Assembly: GCF_021295335.1 (NCBI RefSeq)
Contig: NZ_JAIWOT010000001.1
Span: forward strand, 437,001 to 501,000
Direction of reading: 5' to 3'
DNA length: 64,000 nucleotides
From: Komagataeibacter sp. FNDCF1
GTDB lineage: Bacteria > Pseudomonadota > Alphaproteobacteria > Acetobacterales > Acetobacteraceae
The notes under the pieces were generated by a model. It did no database searches, had not been told where the DNA came from, and saw only the letters and a program-made list of their open reading frames with translations. A program made the position numbers and the translations under genes. Positions 63,336 to 64,000 of this stretch are shown here, piece by piece. Each line of letters opens with the position of its first letter. Within the stretch, counting starts at the first letter, position 1.

Positions 63336-64000
63336 TGCGCTTCCCGCCAGCACTTTCCCCCGGCACGCCCACGCGGCTGGGGGCGCACTGGGATGGGCTG
63401 GGGGTCAATTTTGCTGTATTTTCCGCCAATGCCCAGCAGGTGGATGTGTGTATTTTCGACCCGCGTGACCGGCGTGAGGTCAGGCGTTTCCGCCTGCCCG
63501 AATACACCAGCGAGATCTGGCATGGCTACCTGCCCGATGCCGAACCGGGCCTGCTGTACGGCTTTCGTGCCTTTGGCCCGTATGATCCGGCCAGCGGCCA
63601 CCGCTTCAATCCCCACAAGCTGCTGCTTGACCCCTATGCCCGTGGCCTGGCCGGCCCGCTTTCGTGGTCGGACACGCAGTTCGGCTACCGCCTGCATTCC
63701 CCGCGCGCCGACCTGTCCTTCGACCGGCGTGACAGTGCGCCCGGCATGCCCCGGTGCGTGGTGGTGCACGATGCGTATGAATGGGAGGACGATGTCCTGC
63801 CCCGCGTGCCGTGGGAGCACACCGTCATCATGGAAGCCCATGTAAAGGGGCTGACCATGCGGCGCGACATGGGGCAGGCCCGGCCCGGCACGTTTCAGGC
63901 GCTGTGCGCGCCGCCCCTGATCGCGCATCTGAAGCGGCTGGGCGTGACCACAATCGAACTGCTGCCCATCCAGTGCTTCATGCCCGAGCGCTACCTGCTC
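63332..64000 (+). CDS. glgX: Glycogen debranching enzyme GlgX, truncated by the window edge
   Basis: 223 codons are visible and the frame is open at the window end. It begins [20 protein letters not shown]. The CBM48-type N-terminal pattern [20 protein letters not shown] and the GH13 part starting [14 protein letters not shown] are those of GlgX, an isoamylase-type enzyme that trims short side branches. The ATG overlaps the glgB stop by 4 nt, so translation is coupled. The truncation is the window's end, not a gene defect. Confidence 0.9.
   Translation, partial: MMRFPPALSPGTPTRLGAHWDGLGVNFAVFSANAQQVDVCIFDPRDRREVRRFRLPEYTSEIWHGYLPDAEPGLLYGFRAFGPYDPASGHRFNPHKLLLDPYARGLAGPLSWSDTQFGYRLHSPRADLSFDRRDSAPGMPRCVVVHDAYEWEDDVLPRVPWEHTVIMEAHVKGLTMRRDMGQARPGTFQALCAPPLIAHLKRLGVTTIELLPIQCFMPERYLL

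Noticed and set aside
1-64000. tRNA, rRNA, CRISPR arrays, insertion sequences, prophage genes, attachment sites
   Set aside because: None were recognised. No transposase, integrase or terminal inverted repeats with target duplications were seen, and no regular repeat-spacer pattern.

Overview
The window is a stretch of chromosome from an alphaproteobacterium of the acetic acid bacteria (Acetobacteraceae), most likely close to Komagataeibacter/Gluconacetobacter. Reasons: high-GC coding DNA with AT-rich intergenic islands; a 266-aa SDR protein that looks very like Gluconobacter xylitol dehydrogenase; an alpha-amino acid ester hydrolase of the Acetobacter turbidans type with every catalytic residue conserved; a MucR-family regulator; and many exported oxidoreductases and c-type cytochromes. 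The genus is an inference. I see no rRNA, tRNA, CRISPR array, insertion sequence or prophage.

Layout. 1-6.7 kb is a phosphate block: polyphosphate kinase ppk2, low-affinity transporter pit, then pstC-pstA-pstB-phoU with no pstS and a Pho-box-like site upstream. 7-18.9 kb holds two paralogous FAD-linked D-lactate/glycolate-type dehydrogenases, a nitroreductase, a TPR-glycosyltransferase protein, a SelW-like protein, a large HPII-type catalase, an exported creatininase-family protein with a beta-propeller partner, Ogt and a SatP-type acetate transporter. 19.3-22.4 kb carries a tight operon for a Tat-exported flavin amine oxidoreductase, a cytochrome c and a periplasmic RidA protein, with a second cytochrome c convergent to it. 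22.6-27.4 kb has a possible small RNA, two small envelope proteins, a FUSC-family exporter and an OprB porin.

28-30.6 kb is a GntR regulator-amidase-ectoine synthase operon without ectA or ectB. 30.8-35.2 kb is an iron block: a Fur box between divergent genes, a Tpd/P19-type protein and a FecB/FecCD/FecE-type ABC transporter whose ATPase start region carries an exact 13-bp duplication. 36-44.4 kb holds mucR (apparent TTG start), an M1 metallopeptidase, a TSUP permease, a di-haem peroxidase, a thioredoxin-like protein and an Hsp70-like protein. 44.5-51.4 kb pairs a TonB-dependent receptor with divergent ester hydrolase and POT peptide-transporter genes. 51.5-58.9 kb carries CDP-diacylglycerol pyrophosphatase, the xylitol dehydrogenase-like protein, a Rieske-flavoprotein fusion and a group of stress-type small proteins (YfdX, KGG repeats, DUF4142), one preceded by a clear EcfG-type promoter. 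The window ends inside a glgA-glgB-glgX glycogen operon.

How it fits together: phosphate and glycogen storage, stress proteins and periplasmic oxidation chains fit an aerobe that oxidises substrates in the periplasm. Gene calls rest on recognised motifs and family resemblance read by eye; no database search was run. Many start codons were moved to the first start with a credible ribosome binding site or signal peptide.
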